Positions 14,507 to 28,015 of a stretch of 64,000 nt of DNA are shown here, one piece after another. How positions within the stretch are numbered: position 1 is the stretch's first letter; every line of letters begins with the position of its first letter. Position numbers and translations under genes: made by a program. The stretch covers positions 172,905 to 236,904 of the forward strand of contig NW_006763293.1 in NCBI RefSeq assembly GCF_000218685.1, in the 5' to 3' direction. The notes beneath the pieces are model-generated. The model saw only the letters and a program-made list of their open reading frames with translations, did not search any database and had not been told where the DNA came from. This DNA is from Serpula lacrymans var. lacrymans S7.9 (taxonomy: Eukaryota; Basidiomycota; Agaricomycetes; Boletales; Serpulaceae).

Positions 14507-15816
14507 CTATGCCCGTCCAGCAAAAGCAGGCCGCAGCGCCGTCGACACCCGTTCATCCGTGCACGAACGGGCATAAGCAGGTATAGAGGGACGATAAAGC
14601 TGGTGCGTTGGAGACGAATGGGCCAACGAAGCACGGGCATGAGCATACGGAGAAGACGAATGCGGGTAGGGCGAATGGCGGGAAGCTCGGACGTTTGATT
14701 CGGAGGCGAAACCGTGTGCGCTCGATAGGCGTTCGCGGTGATGGTGTGCCCGCGACGAGGCGCCGTCGTCCTCTGATTCGTCTTCTAGCTCGTCCTCTTC
14801 GCTTGGGTCGTCAACGTCCATGCCTTCGCTGTCGCCGCCGTCGGTCATGTCGTCGTCGTCGCGGTGCTGGGGCGAGGATATGGAGAGGTTGCTCAGGGGA
14901 GGCGAGACGAGGACGGCGGGATTGCCACGATTCGGATGACGCGCATACAAGGTCGAATTCGGGTGGAGATGCATGTGCTTCGCACCAGGCGATGAGAGTG
15001 CCGATGGCAACGAGGTGGCGGACGACGCAGGAGAGAAGGAGGATAGAGCCGATGAGGAGGGCGAGGAGAGGGACGAGGGGTTGGAGGCTGGGGAGAGGTT
15101 TGCAGAGGATGCGGACTGAGGGAGGGGGGAAGCGAGGGAGAGGGAGTGCAGAGAGGCAGGACGTGCAGTAGCGCCAATGCTTCCGTTTTGGCTTGCACCG
15201 TTCCTGGAGTGATTTCTCCAGTGCCTGCGCATGTTTGAGTTGACGTTGAATTCGCGGCCGCACCCTGGGAAGGGACATGGGTATGCTGTGGACAGAAGGA
15301 ACGCTATGAGTGATGGAGGGAGAGAGAAAGGAAGGGAGAGTACGCACGCTTGGCGCCTGTGTGGGTGTTGACGTGTATCTTGAGGCTGCTTGGACGGTTG
15401 AAGCGCTTTGAGCAGTGAGGGCACTGGTGTTTCTTTCCACGGCCGTCCCTGGCGTCCCGACGATCGCTGTCGACGATGCGGATGCCATCGACGACGGTGT
15501 TGGCTGAAGAGAAGTGGTGGTGAGACCTGGTGCGCCTGCCATCGCTGCTGGTTATGGTGGAGGCGCGACCTGGGGGGTCTGCGAGGGAGAAAGAGATGAT
15601 GGAGGAGGAGGAGACAGAGCGAGGGTTTGGTTTGTGGACGAGATTGGCGGGGAGTGCTGCGTCGTCGAGGGCTGGACGCCTCGAGTGAGCTCTGTGGGGT
15701 GGTTGGGCTGAGGGTGGTGTCGAGGCAGGTGAGGGCACTGGAGGGGGGACGGCGACGCGGAAGGCAGGGTGAGAGCCGTTTGCGATGTGGTGGCTGATGT
15801 GGTCTACAACTAGCTT
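14507..15816 (-). CDS. C2H2 zinc-finger regulator, 5' end lost in assembly gap
   Basis: Two exons are visible on the minus strand, 15816-15348 and 15285-14507, separated by a 62-nt intron (GTGCGT...CACAG). The join creates the canonical inter-finger linker HTGAKPYPCP, which is strong proof of the splice. Finger 1 is CPHCSKRFNRPSSLKIHVNTH and finger 2 is CPFPGCGREFNVNSNMRRHW followed by RNH; both have two Cys and two His. About 145 residues precede the fingers and a Ser/Pro-rich region follows. A strongly acidic stretch (DDDDMTDGGDSEGMDVDD, then an E/D run) could act in activation. The visible part is 415 residues. The acceptor at 15817-15819 is in phase 0, so at least one upstream exon with the start codon lies in or beyond the N run. 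Such proteins are nuclear DNA-binding transcription factors; the target genes are unknown. Confidence 0.85.
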
Positions 15817-15839
15817 CTGACCTCATCTACGCCTTTTTA

Positions 15840-16050
15840 NNNNNNNNNNNNNNNNNNNNNNNNNNNNNNNNNNNNNNNNNNNNNNNNNNNNNNNNNNNNN
15901 NNNNNNNNNNNNNNNNNNNNNNNNNNNNNNNNNNNNNNNNNNNNNNNNNNNNNNNNNNNNNNNNNNNNNNNNNNNNNNNNNNNNNNNNNNNNNNNNNNNN
16001 NNNNNNNNNNNNNNNNNNNNNNNNNNNNNNNNNNNNNNNNNNNNNNNNNN
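15840..16050. other. Assembly gap (211 N)
   Basis: The run of undetermined bases sits immediately upstream of the in-frame part of the zinc-finger gene. It probably hides an intron and the first coding exon or exons. The true size of the gap is unknown. Confidence 0.99.
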
Positions 16051-19000
16051 ACCTATAATATAAAACCAAACTCAATTAAGGCAGATCTCCCGTCACCCTC
16101 CTTCCGGCATCATCTCTACCAAAATTATCCACCTATCAAGAACACAACCACGTCACGAAAATCATGGTTCTTAAACAAAAATGAATGACAGCCGTGGCCC
16201 GCTTCATGTGCCCATTGTTGTACCCTGGTTCCCTCTTCTTCCCTTTCCATTGGCTCTGCCTTCTAATTTTGCCCAGTTAACATGGTTCGATGACTATAAA
16301 CCGATCATATCGATCTTCGTGCTTTTGCCCTCCAATCATCGATCGGTGCGTTATTTCACTCTGCACGGCCGCCTCGATGGTGGCATGATGATGAAGGGCC
16401 CTTTTCCGGAACCTTCATGGATAGGGCCAAATCCTATTAGCCACCCTCATTTTAGATTTCGCAAAACTGTAACAACTCGAGTTCGGCATCGGTACAGCAC
16501 AGACTGCTACTCATTTCGATAGTATCGCCTGGATCGCCATTTGGGATCGTCTCTGCACCCTTTTTAAAACACTGACACGACCATCAGCGAGCACCTATCA
16601 CTATTCATCAGAGGGGCCCACTGCCCCAAGCCCAGTCCCTCAAACGAAAAAAAATGACCTGCGATGGGGACTGATGTTCGTGAGAAGAGAGGCTCTGTAA
16701 AGCCGACGCAAATGAAGCAGATCCCCAAAAACTCTCAAACTGAGTAGTGCCATCCTTGCAGTGGCGTTCACAGGAAGAAACTTGAAGGAAGTCAACATGC
16801 GACTAACACGCGATCTCTACCAACGACAACTTCGATTTTTCTTTCTCCTCCCAAAGTCCCCCCTTTTTATCACCGCGCATGCACGCGCGCACGCACACAC
16901 ACGCACTATTAGATCGACGAAACCTTGGCAAGACCTTCTCACTCAAGGCAATAGACGGTGACGGAAACGGGCAAAATCTAGTCATTAGCCAGAGTAGGTG
17001 TCATAATCCACGCCTCCCTGTTCTCTCGTCAGAGCTCCAACCTCCTGTCAATAAGAGGTAATAAGTAATGGCCGGGCGAAGGGTAAAGAAGCCCTTACAC
17101 GAAGTTGCTCCCAAAGAACTTGACCTTCTCTCTCTCGCCAAGATAAGAACAGGGCAAATCCCCGCGTCGCCGAGGTGGTAAAGAGACTCACCTTTAATGA
17201 ATACGTATCTCTTGTAGCCGCCATCGATAAGCTAATAGGAAAAGGTATTGGCACCGTATCGATAAAAACTCCATTTCCGACTTCATAAGTGCGTATATGC
17301 ATATGGGAAACGAGGGCAGTGATTTGGGCGGTGATTTGGGTATGGTCGATGCGCTCTAGACAGTGATTCATGTCGATACGTTTTGCTTGATGGCATTGAT
17401 AGCCTGTTGGTTAGAAATCAGATGGGCATAATGATGGTCGATGGAGCGGGTATCTCATAATCTCGTACTGTATGCACTGGCCCCCCCTACTCTGATTCGT
17501 CACAACCGATAATCAGGGAAAGACAGGCATCCTTCCCAAGTTTTTTTTAACGTTCAAGCCCCCATCTTGCCTCGAACCATATCACCCATCGTCCTTTTCC
17601 TCTTGGACCGAACACCTTTCCATATACTCATAAGCGGGCCAGCCCCTCCGAAGTGGCATCATGGCCGCCTTCCAGGGATCCGCTATTTGCCTTTCGCAGA
17701 ACCCGCACCCCTCCTTCCTCTTCTCCCGGGGCTGGAACACGAGTAGTAGTAGTCATAGTCGCAGGCCGCCCTCACACCACGTGCCATCGCCTTCTCAGAA
17801 TCCATCCGCACGCCGTATCGATGCCCTTTTACTCAATCGGATCTACAAAGCACGAGAACAAGTGAATGACTAGAGAGGGAAGAAGGATCGTTCTACTAGT
17901 AAGAGTGCTTACCACCGGCCGTCGCACAGTGTTGCACCCCCCATTTTGAAACCCGATGTGACAATAACAATAGGAGGCCATGACATCGATGTGGGCATCC
18001 CACTGCCGAATTCGTTTGTTTGGGACTAGTCACCGGCCCATAGTACCTCGCGACTGAATCACATTGAATCGTCTCGAAGAGACTATAATAGGGGTTGATG
18101 CGTGATGCAGAACTTGACTTGAACAATAAGAGGGTGGGTGGTTAGCCTGAGTGGGTTTGTATTTGCGTTAGCGTCCCTTCTCTCGATCAAGCAAGCACCT
18201 TCGCGCTTTCCATTGCCATCACCCCCGACAAAGGGAAAGGCGGCCGTGGCAAGGTTTTCATGAGGAAGCCTGAGAGATGCGCGAACACACGCGCGCGAGA
18301 ACTAGTAGGAATTGAAAGCTTGTGCACGAAGTAGGTAATGATTTGCTCGACAATCAGGCCGGCCTCAGGGTCCCCACCCTTCCCCCCTTTTTGTTGCTTC
18401 TGGTGACTGTTACTTATTCGCTTTGTGTGTTTTTTTCTATTTTGCGACTCCGCGATGTGGCAAAAAAAAAAAAAACTCGAGTTTTTAGTGCACGTTTGAA
18501 GCCGCTCGTCATCGTGAGCCTGCAAACTCACTTTACGAGTTGAGCAGATGCATCTTTGATTCCTCTCGACTTCCAGCAATTGAACTGGGCGTGGCCGCCA
18601 TCACCATCATGATCGATGATGGAGTCCACGATAACTAAAAGTAGGCCGCGTTGCCATTTTTCACCAAATACAATTTAACTCCTATCATTTAAGCTTTCGC
18701 AAGAGGTACTGAACCATGGTTCACCCGGAACGCGAGTTTTCTCTTTCGACGCAGATGGTTTAATGGATTTTTTTTCAGACGCTGGAAGCGAACCCCGAAC
18801 TCGGACTCGGATTCCCTTGGAGCCAGTCTTACTATTTACTTTACTTTACTTTACTTTTCTTCCACAGCAAGCTTTGTTACGACAGGTCACCCGAGGGGCA
18901 CGCACAGGATCAAACGAGAGAGCCACACGAGCCTGTCAACACTTGCCACGCCACCACGATCGCCATCAACATCGTGCTCGCATTCGAACGGGAGAGGGAG

Positions 19001-19600
19001 CTCAGCGATGCGGACGCCGCCGAAACTCTCGTCTAGTCGCTGGGGCACGGATCGCGGGTTGGAAAGTTAAGCTTGCGGCTAGCAGGTATCGGGGATGGGC
19101 TCTCAGGTTTGAGGTTTGCGGTTTGCGAGTCTACTGGTATGTTGGGCGCACTGCATTGAATAAGTGCTTCCGCTCTTCGCTTGGGGACCTTTGATTATGA
19201 CGTCGAGCATTGGATTGGTGGCCCTCAAGATCGCTTGCAATACTCATATTTGGCCTCGCCTGTATAAATTGCGTTCCTCATCACTGTCCAATAATAAAAT
19301 AGTAATGATAGCAAGTCACGGAGGACGAGGCGGGGCTCTCCCGCTTGTCGTACTCAGACGGGTTGAAATGACCACCAGGTTGCGTCCCGTTGAAGTTCGT
19401 GCATTGTGGGATGGAGTCGGCAACGCAAAGATGATTATCAATACGAAAGTCGTCCGAGTCGCACCCCGCTCGCCGCTCACTATCTCACCCTCGCCGCTTC
19501 TGATACGGCAATAGTGTAACAGCAAGCGACTCAATGGAATGCCCAAAGCGGACTGACGCTATGCCTGAAAATCATCCGTATATGGATATCCCGTGCGGGC
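16051..19600. other. Gene-poor stretch upstream of the zinc-finger gene
   Basis: No gene is supported. Low-complexity features include alternating purine-pyrimidine CGCGCACGCACACACACG near 16888-16908, an A13 run near 18462-18474, and a TTTAC pentanucleotide repeat near 18836-18858. Part of this may be promoter and 5' untranslated region of the minus-strand zinc-finger gene, since fungal regulators often have long leaders. A 70-residue Ser/Pro-rich frame at 17661-17873 has no second exon I could join. Confidence 0.4.
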
Positions 19601-22600
19601 GGATAAAATGAAAAAGGGGACGGAAAGGGAAAGGTAAGCGGGGGATTTGGACGGGCATGGCGGCAATGAGCACCGGATATGGCGAGAAAAGGGCGAAAAG
19701 ACGATAGGCAGTGACGAATCACGAGGTGGAGTATGAGAGAGAAACCGAAAAGGCAATCGAAAGACTGCAAGTGCTCAGATAAACCGTGAACCGATCCGAG
19801 TCTCCATTAATCCATTGGGAAGCCGGCGGCCGGGCGCTTTTTCATGGAGTTGATCAAGAAGGGGTGACGTGATTGAAAGGCGAATCAGCGGCCGGCATTG
19901 TCTTTATTCACCGTGGCCTCGCAACGCATGGCTTATCCAAGGCGAGAGTCGTGATAGTCGCTGCTTGGGATGGCATGATCTCTGTGATGCTCTCTCTGTT
20001 CGCGCCCATGCACAGCTCGCTCCTCCGCATCTCGTATGTGATGTCGGTGCAACACCATGGACAGTGATGATCTTCACCTCGAATGGAGATGCAGATAGCT
20101 ATGCTCTATTTTTGGGCGTAGGATTTGCTCTCAATTGCACCCGTGTACCCTTGTCTCGTTTCTGGCTCCTTGTATTCAGAATCCCCACCTTTCGATCCAC
20201 GGCGCGGCCTTACAATATTCCTCTGTTACTTCATCCGCCGATCTCTTCGTCCTGTCTGGTCCAGGCTAAACAATCCATCTTTCTAGTGGTAGATATTCTT
20301 ACTATCGCCACAGCAATGTCCCACAAGCCCATCTGTCACTGCTGCACAGCGGCAGAGCTAATCTGAACATCCTCATCACCCTGACATGCTTTCTTCTCCT
20401 CGGCATACCGTACATAGTACGTATGTACCCCTCAGTGTTCCACATGCTCTCCACTCGTGCTGATCCTAATCAGACCTCTGCTTATCCCTGCTACTCGGCT
20501 TGCTGGGATCGTCCAACTGTACCTTGCGCACGCCACAAAACAACCTATGTGTCCACCAGGTTCTATTCGAGCATTCACCTCAGCTCATCTCAGCTCGTCC
20601 ATGACCACTGCCCGCCATTCAGCCTATCGCAACGGTGTACATCCCACGACCGTCGCAGGCCATCTCATCTGTAGTGGTTTATCAGTCACACCGTGCCTTG
20701 CTTTTAAAAACAAATTATGTGTAAAGATCTGACACCAGATGACGGTCCCTGCGCAAGAGCAAAACCTAATGCTCGCCAGTGGCGGAAATACTTGCGTCGA
20801 TCGAATGGTTGTACCTTCAGCCATGTAAATTGAGTAAATCATCCCAGTATCGTCGTCGTCGTCGGTGTCAGTTGAGTGCAGGCAGGCAAGGCTGTTGGCT
20901 CGTTGCTGTCACCAATCTGTCGAAAACTGTCAGCGAAGTGGTGATCAAAAAAAGTCACATCGCATTCCCATCATTACATATCGTGATGATGCCGCAGGCC
21001 CGATCTCAACGTCAGTTGTCCATTCCGTTAGTTGATCACTCGTTCTGGTGGAAATGCAAGTCCTTCTTGAGATATATTGTATCCTGTTCTAGTAGTTTGG
21101 ATCCTGTGGAGCGGGCCGAGCTTGTAAGCTTAGCTTTTGGGATATACAGTTACAGGCAACCGTTCTTCCGACTCGGGTTGCGAGCCAAGAGCAACTTCCC
21201 CGCTCCCTTTTGTTTTTCATTGATCCCATCCGAGGCTATACTGCCTCGCTCATCCCGTTTGTGCAACGTTCGTCGCAGTAGCCTATACAATGTACGAGGA
21301 CCAGGGCACTTTGCTTTTGCCCCTAACTGACGCCTATACACCCTTATCGACCTGAGATGGGCGCAATAAGAAATACATCAGGTGCTTGAGTAGAGCGGCC
21401 TATAGACGTGGACATTACAGCAAGCACCGCGGCGATTAGATATCCCTTGCCATGATTCCGTGGAGTCGACGTTGGAGAACGAAGTTATAATAATATACTG
21501 TATATATAGAGAACAGTCAGTCCAGAGCAGCCTAGGCAGCTACAGGAAGAGACGAGAAATAAAGACGTATCAGGAACAATTGTCGGACGGTACTCAGGGG
21601 CTTCTAGGTCCGTGAGAGCTTCCTCTGGTTCTTGATGTTTTCTTGTTTCTCGTTCGAGGATTCAATATGCTTGATTTGCTAGCAGTTCCGTTGTAGATAG
21701 GGGGTGATCACAGAATTTGTTATGTCGTCGAGAAACGAACGTATGATCTGTGGCGGATTAGCGCTTATATGCAGCACGAGGTGCAAGTTCGAGGACGTTA
21801 CTGATCATCGTTTGCGCTGCGGCTCGCATGTGCGCAATTTTGTAGAGGCGCGTTAGTCACCAGCGCTCTCCGGCTTCAGAGAGAGCATTCTGCCACCCAT
21901 ATTAGGTACTGATCAGACCATCGTAATCGAAAGTTCATGATACCGTCGTCAACGTTTTACACTATCCAAACGGCTGTGACGGATTAACCACCATGTCAGA
22001 CTACATGAGTGCGTTATTCAAAAAAACAATATAGCGCTCACAGATCGTCAATGGCCAAGGATAACCAACGTAGAATCTACATGCGTGAAACGCATGTTCC
22101 AGGTCCTTTGTGTTTCACCCCCGCTTATCTGAGAGCACCTTTTGCCTGATTCAGTATGAGCGCGTTTGAATCATGTTGATGAATCTTACTTCGCATAGAG
22201 TTTGGAGAGTGTGTGGCGGATTAGCTATTTTTTTTTTGGCGGTGAACCTATCTAAAGTTATCACCCATACCAAAACGCCGACTGACTGGTCCTCACTTCT
22301 CAGCGCCCGACAACTTTTGGAAAGATCCCCGTCCTACACCCGGGCATCACCATTGACGTCCAGTTCTCCGTTAGTTTCCCTCTTCGTCCGAATGCGTTCC
22401 TCCGTCAAGATAAGAGCCATCGTAATGAGCCTGAGAGTCTCAGCAAATTTCGAATATGCCCAAAATACGCAAGTCGAGCCCAACACAGCCGGAATCTGAC
22501 GCCCAAAGAGGGACAGGGGGAGAACAGTGAGTTAATGCTACGTCCATACAGTGGTGGTGGTAGGTCTATCGTACACATTTGTTCATATTGGTTTGGCATT

Positions 22601-25600
22601 GCAACGCTTACGAACTAGAAGGCGATAAGTATCCACTACCAAATAAGCATTAACACTCACGGGTGCGAGTATCGGACTGAGTCCAGATATGGATTAACGC
22701 AGCACTACTGGGTGCATGTATGTATGTTGAGATGCATGCTTGCAGCGCGCCCTGCGGCAGTGTGGTACTGATGGAAGGCAGCTTGATGAGGCATCGTGAT
22801 TAATGATGGTCTAAATTAGAAAAGTGCTTGTTCTTGCTCAGATAAACATGCGTGACCTTTCGAGTCAGGTTGACCAACGAATCACATGTGTTGAACCATA
22901 GCTGCAACTGTCTTTAGCTTGCCCCATCCATCTGTCGACTGCCACATCAGACAGATAGGATAGCTACCAAAACAACACCGACTCTCGCTGCTCCAAACGA
23001 CTTTAAGCGCGGCGATCCCCTTTTCGCGACCTCCAATGGGGATACCACAAAAGCCTCCTGATAGGTATCATGAAGAAATTCGAGAGAAAGGGATATTGAT
23101 GAGTTACAGTGCCTCTTGCTTTACGTTTTCTTCGGAGAAACTTGAACATCTTCCTTGCACCGCACTCTACTTCCTCGGTAAATAAACAATTACCTTGCGC
23201 TGTACTCCACATCTGACAAGGCTGATTAATGATGTTTGTGTGTAGAACTTGACGCGCAGATACCCATTTTTAATAGGACGGATAGACGAATCGAAGATGG
23301 GGAGAATTGGAATAGGTACGATCGCCTCAGTCTGTTCGCCACAGCCCTGACCCACGGGCGAGAACCGAGGCCCACCTCTCTCAGAGTCTCGAGGTGCAAG
23401 GGCAGTAGCACTTAATGTGACTCATCGACTGTTGATAACCAAGGCAGTGTCCATATACCGAGCGTCGAATGAGATTTGAAGTTGTTCGACTGACGCTCCA
23501 TTGATGATGCATTAGATTAACGAAGATGGAGGGCTGTGAACACATCGGGGGATTGAATGCCGAAGTGTGAATATGATGTTCCGAACTATCAACAGAGTAT
23601 CAATGCCATTGCCCCTCCCCCAAATCCTGCCCTGGAGACTCGGCCACCTGTGTATGATATGATACGAGTGATAGATGCGAAAAAGACGAAAAGGGTGGGA
23701 TAATACTTTGAAACAATATTATTGACAAAGACCTTGGTGAATGGCATGGAGACAGGATAAGCTCGGGCTGCAAACTAAAAGACCACACACTATCGCCACC
23801 AATGTCCAGTGACATCGGGGCCCAGGATCAAACAAAACACTGCAAGCCCCAATAAAGCGATGAAAACCAAAACCAAAGACTGGTTGATCTATGTCCAGCA
23901 ATGTCATCATGTAAAACCACGATATTGACGACGCCGACAAAGTTTGCGAGCAGGTCGGTCTTTGGTGTTGTTTGCAACCACACTCCCGCGGATGCTTTAC
24001 TCCATTCTAAGAACGAGTGGTACGGTCCCGACGGCTCTCCGTCGCTGTATTACTGCTATCAACCAAAGAACAAGGCCGGTCACTAAGAATGGAACGGGCG
24101 TACTTACATGGCGTGCACGTGTCCTAGCTGTACGTTGACCTGCTATTTCTTCATCACTTTTTTGCTCCTTTTTTTCACGGTAACTATTCTTCGTGTGTAC
24201 ACGGTGATAGTATAACTCCTTGAAGAAGTACTAAAAATAATGCAAAAGGAAGGCTTGAGAGAACGGCTTGAGGTACGTACCAATATTATTTTTGCTGTCG
24301 CCGTGACAGTTTCTCTGTGCCATTGGTCTGCTCCGAGCTGATTGCTCAAGTCCAAGTCAAGTCGACCCTGCGTCAAGCTTCAAATTCCGTCCACAAACAC
24401 ACGCTAGCTGGCGTTTAACTATTCTACTGGACTGTCTACGGCCAAAAAACAAATCGAGTCTCGATGTGCCCGTGTTCCGGAAAGTGGGAAGCTTTCTTGT
24501 TTTTATCAAGAGTTCGATGAGTCTCGCTCGTTTGCTACTTCTTAGTTGCCATTCCCAGAGAAGGGGCAGGTAAGGTGAAGTTGAAATTGTCCAGCTATTC
24601 ATAACTTACTTCTTACTCCTAATGATCTAGTCGATCAATTCTCAGCCTCTTTTAAACGTTACACACGAAGACCATCTCCCTTCCAAGCCCTGCGAACCCG
24701 ACGGTAACCTGGACAGGTTCAGTCCTCGCAACTCTGGCCAAAATGTCCACTGCCAGGTTTGAATATACGGCTCTGTGAATAACATTTTCGAAATTCACTG
24801 ACATGAGATTTTTAACCGTCTTTTTATTCATTGGTAGCACGAACAGCAGGCGGCTGCAAGGACAAGATGGGGGAGTTTTTTTGACCGAAGGTCTGGCATT
24901 CGTCTTGGTATCCGTCAATGTCACTTCAGTAGTACAAGCTCATCACACACCGTGCAGACGTGTGGTATCACATCTAGTCAGATGTCAACGCAAATAATAC
25001 CACCAAAGCTTCCGCCCAACGATGAGGGGTGAGTAGCATAGAATATCTGGAACTCGTCGGATTTCCAGATAGCGCCAGAGGTTGCTCACGAGCTCCGTTT
25101 TCAGAATTTTCTGGCCGTTAGCATGGTAATATGAGATTTACTCACAGAACTGATCCTATCTGAGCTGCAAGGGGTCAGCGGGCTTTCCCTATGCGAAATA
25201 GCTACCCATTCCATCTTGCTCTGGTCGCGACCCAGGCTGCTCTCTCGCAATGCTCCGAAATAAATCGAGTACGTTTGTGATTTCACTTCATTGAGAACAA
25301 TCCTGATAGAAATTTCATAACTGCCATATGAAAATACAATTGCTAGGGATACGCCATCAGCCGACAATCGCCTTGGGTTCTAGAATTGGACCAAAGGAAA
25401 ATCAAACGAGTCTGGAAACGGAAACGGAAAACATCAACTGAGATAGACCGCAAATTCAACATTCGGACAACGGAGAGGGAGGACTGTCGTGATCATCCTA
25501 ATACCCATCCCACATCCCCCACCCACAACTGAAATTATTGATAACATAATCATTCGGGAGATCATCCTCAAGTCTGCAGCTCAGTATCCCCGCCGAGCGG

Positions 25601-28015
25601 ATGAGGAAGGTATGACTCAACTTCCCAGCTGGGTTATGCTGCTCCCAGAACTTGCAGCTCACACGCGTCAGCTGCATGGGTCATGGTTCGATCACGCTTG
25701 ATGGCGCTGCATGTTGCTTGTGTGCTCATACAAGCTGGGAAATCCCATATAACGGCATTGCTCAAGTTCTGCTTTCGTGCCTCTCTCTTTCTAGGTAAGT
25801 CGTTTTCCTTCGATGTGTTGGATCAGAACGGTGAACTCGTTGCACGGCACCGCGGCGTTATTATTTACTTTTCGCCACACCACCCGAGTAATCCGTGGAA
25901 GCGGACACCATGCCAGGATTAAAATTCGAGGTACTATCTTTTACCTCTTTGGGGCCGCTTCAGCTCCTTTGTCGTGCATGCCTCAGCTCAGGTGTTCATT
26001 GCGATCCATGGCATTGCCATATTACCTTTCTGTCAAAACCTATGGATCAATCATCTTTGTTCTGTTCATCGACCGTCGAGATGTTGATGCTTACAGTCGG
26101 ACTCGCCATTATTCATCATGATGGTGCACCTCACAAGCGGTGAAATTCAAGTTTAACGCTAACTACTGTATACCTGCCAACTCTGTGTGTTAGATTAGAC
26201 AATGTAACCTTGTTTCTACATAGTCAGGATACCAAGCCATGTTTTGCCCATGGTGGTGTTCTAAGATAATCGGATTTGCTGCAGGACGGAAATGGCATAT
26301 GTATTGATGAAGAAGTCGAGCGCTGTCTGTTATTGTTCAGATTGCACACGCCATCGGTGGATCAAACATCAAACAGACGATCAGGACAGGTACGGTCGCG
26401 GCGATGACTTTTCTGACGGAACTTCGGTGAGCAAATGCCATTTACGATACGCATCAAGTCGGGAGTTCATCATGGCTACAAGTCAAGTACCCGAAAGGTA
26501 CTTTCCGGTATCCATTTTTAAGAGATCACTAGTGTTATGTACAGCGTTCTGTTGGTATGATATTGGTCGACCGGCGAGAGAAAAAGGCGCCAATCTGGAG
26601 GATCGACGCTTTTACTTTGAATACCGGAGTGCAGTATTCTCAACCCTTGTGGAGATGCCAATGAACACTCCCGATATCGACTGATTAAATTTGAGAGAGA
26701 AAGTGCTGGGGGCTGGTTCGACAAACTACGATAAGCAGAGTAGATAGAAAACTCACAGGCAAGGGCCACATCAAATGTGTAGCACATAGACCTCGTACCA
26801 CCTTCCTACAGCTGAATCAAATCGATTCCCCAGCGCCGCAGCACGAAACCATCACGAACGAAGAACATACCGATAGGCATACCGATAGGTCCACCCAAGG
26901 CGGACATCAATAAAGACCTATAATGGCGATTTTTCCACCGTCCGTGGTCCTCAGTTGGGCTAGTGGTGTACTTATTCATCAGCGCTCTTGATTTCGGGAG
27001 AATCCATGACATTTGCATTTCGAGCAGCACGGAGGTTGACAATCACTGAGTGATACACATGGTGCATGTACAAAGCTTGCGAGCGTGTCGGAACTTGTCT
27101 GCTGCGATAATCCACCGATGGGCCAATAATAATATGGGTGGGAAGTGAGAAGAAGTGCCGAAGAACACATGGAATTGCTTGAACTAGCCCAACGCATGGA
27201 TGAATATGAATATCACGCGAAATATGGCCTAGAGATACGACGCCAACGAAAAGCTGCACATTGTTGGGATAAATTTCAAGGATTTGTATTGTAGATGCTC
27301 TTCAAGAGAGAACATTACTGCCAGTTGCTCTTGAACACGTGTAGACCACGTGACATATCGAACTCTGCAGTGCGGCAAATTACCGCAACAGTTAACTTGA
27401 AGCTTCAGTTTTTAATCACAGTAGCGACAGCAGTATCAAACCAAAGGGATCTGTTGAACTTTCGATTTTGTTATTGTGACTTTTATACACCATGCAACGC
27501 AACAAAATCAACTCTGCACACCACCTCCCCACTAAAGCAACCGAAATAGATAAATCATGGTGTCATCAGTAAATGGTCTGACATCAAAAAGATATGCACC
27601 AATGAGTTATAATCAGCTATGCTAAACACTATCTTGATTCACTACAATTTTATTTTATACGCTCTCACCATTGTTTAGAATCCAGACTTTGTTTGCATCA
27701 CGACGAAGATCAGGTTGAATTTGAGACAAAAAAAAACACTTCTGACCCAATCTCAATGGTAGGGACAAATCACTACGCGTACGACGTTGGAGTGTATGGT
27801 GTCCGCACTATCTATCACACTTTCAATGCCTGGGCGCACAGTGTTTGTCTTTATGATACTGGCATATTGGATGCAAAGTTTCAACATGACAGTTGCATTT
27901 CGAACCAACAAAATAGCGAGTAAGTTTTTTTTTATGCAGGTGAATTTGTATTCTGGTGTCTGCACACCTGCACATTATGAAATAAAAGCGTCAGCGAAAC
28001 CCAACGAAGATCCGC
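19601..28015. other. Gene-poor stretch, nothing recognised
   Basis: I read both strands for family motifs and for donor/acceptor pairs with matching phase and found none convincing. Two weak leads are a minus-strand frame at 25367-25101 followed by a GTGAGT donor near 25142, and hydrophobic minus-strand frames at 27259-26806; neither extends to a plausible neighbouring exon. Base composition is moderate, and none of the transposon families from the right side of the window is evident. Confidence 0.4.

Noticed and set aside
14608..15711. Plus-strand Arg-rich frames opposite the zinc-finger gene
   Set aside because: Mirror images of the Ser/Pro- and acid-rich coding strand; the zinc fingers and splice join fix the true strand as minus.
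17560..17580. Reverse-strand B-box-like GGTTCGAGGC, possible tRNA
   Set aside because: No T-stem pairing and no A box at the right distance.
17661..17873. 70-residue Ser/Pro-rich frame ending in a possible donor (GTGAAT)
   Set aside because: No matching downstream exon and no family; could be a first exon but evidence is too thin.
25101..25367. Minus-strand frame followed by a GTGAGT donor
   Set aside because: I could not find an acceptor and second exon giving a protein-like continuation.
26806..27259. Hydrophobic minus-strand frames considered as a fungal seven-helix family (DUF6534-like)
   Set aside because: Helix order and conserved residues do not line up and joins need several arbitrary shifts.
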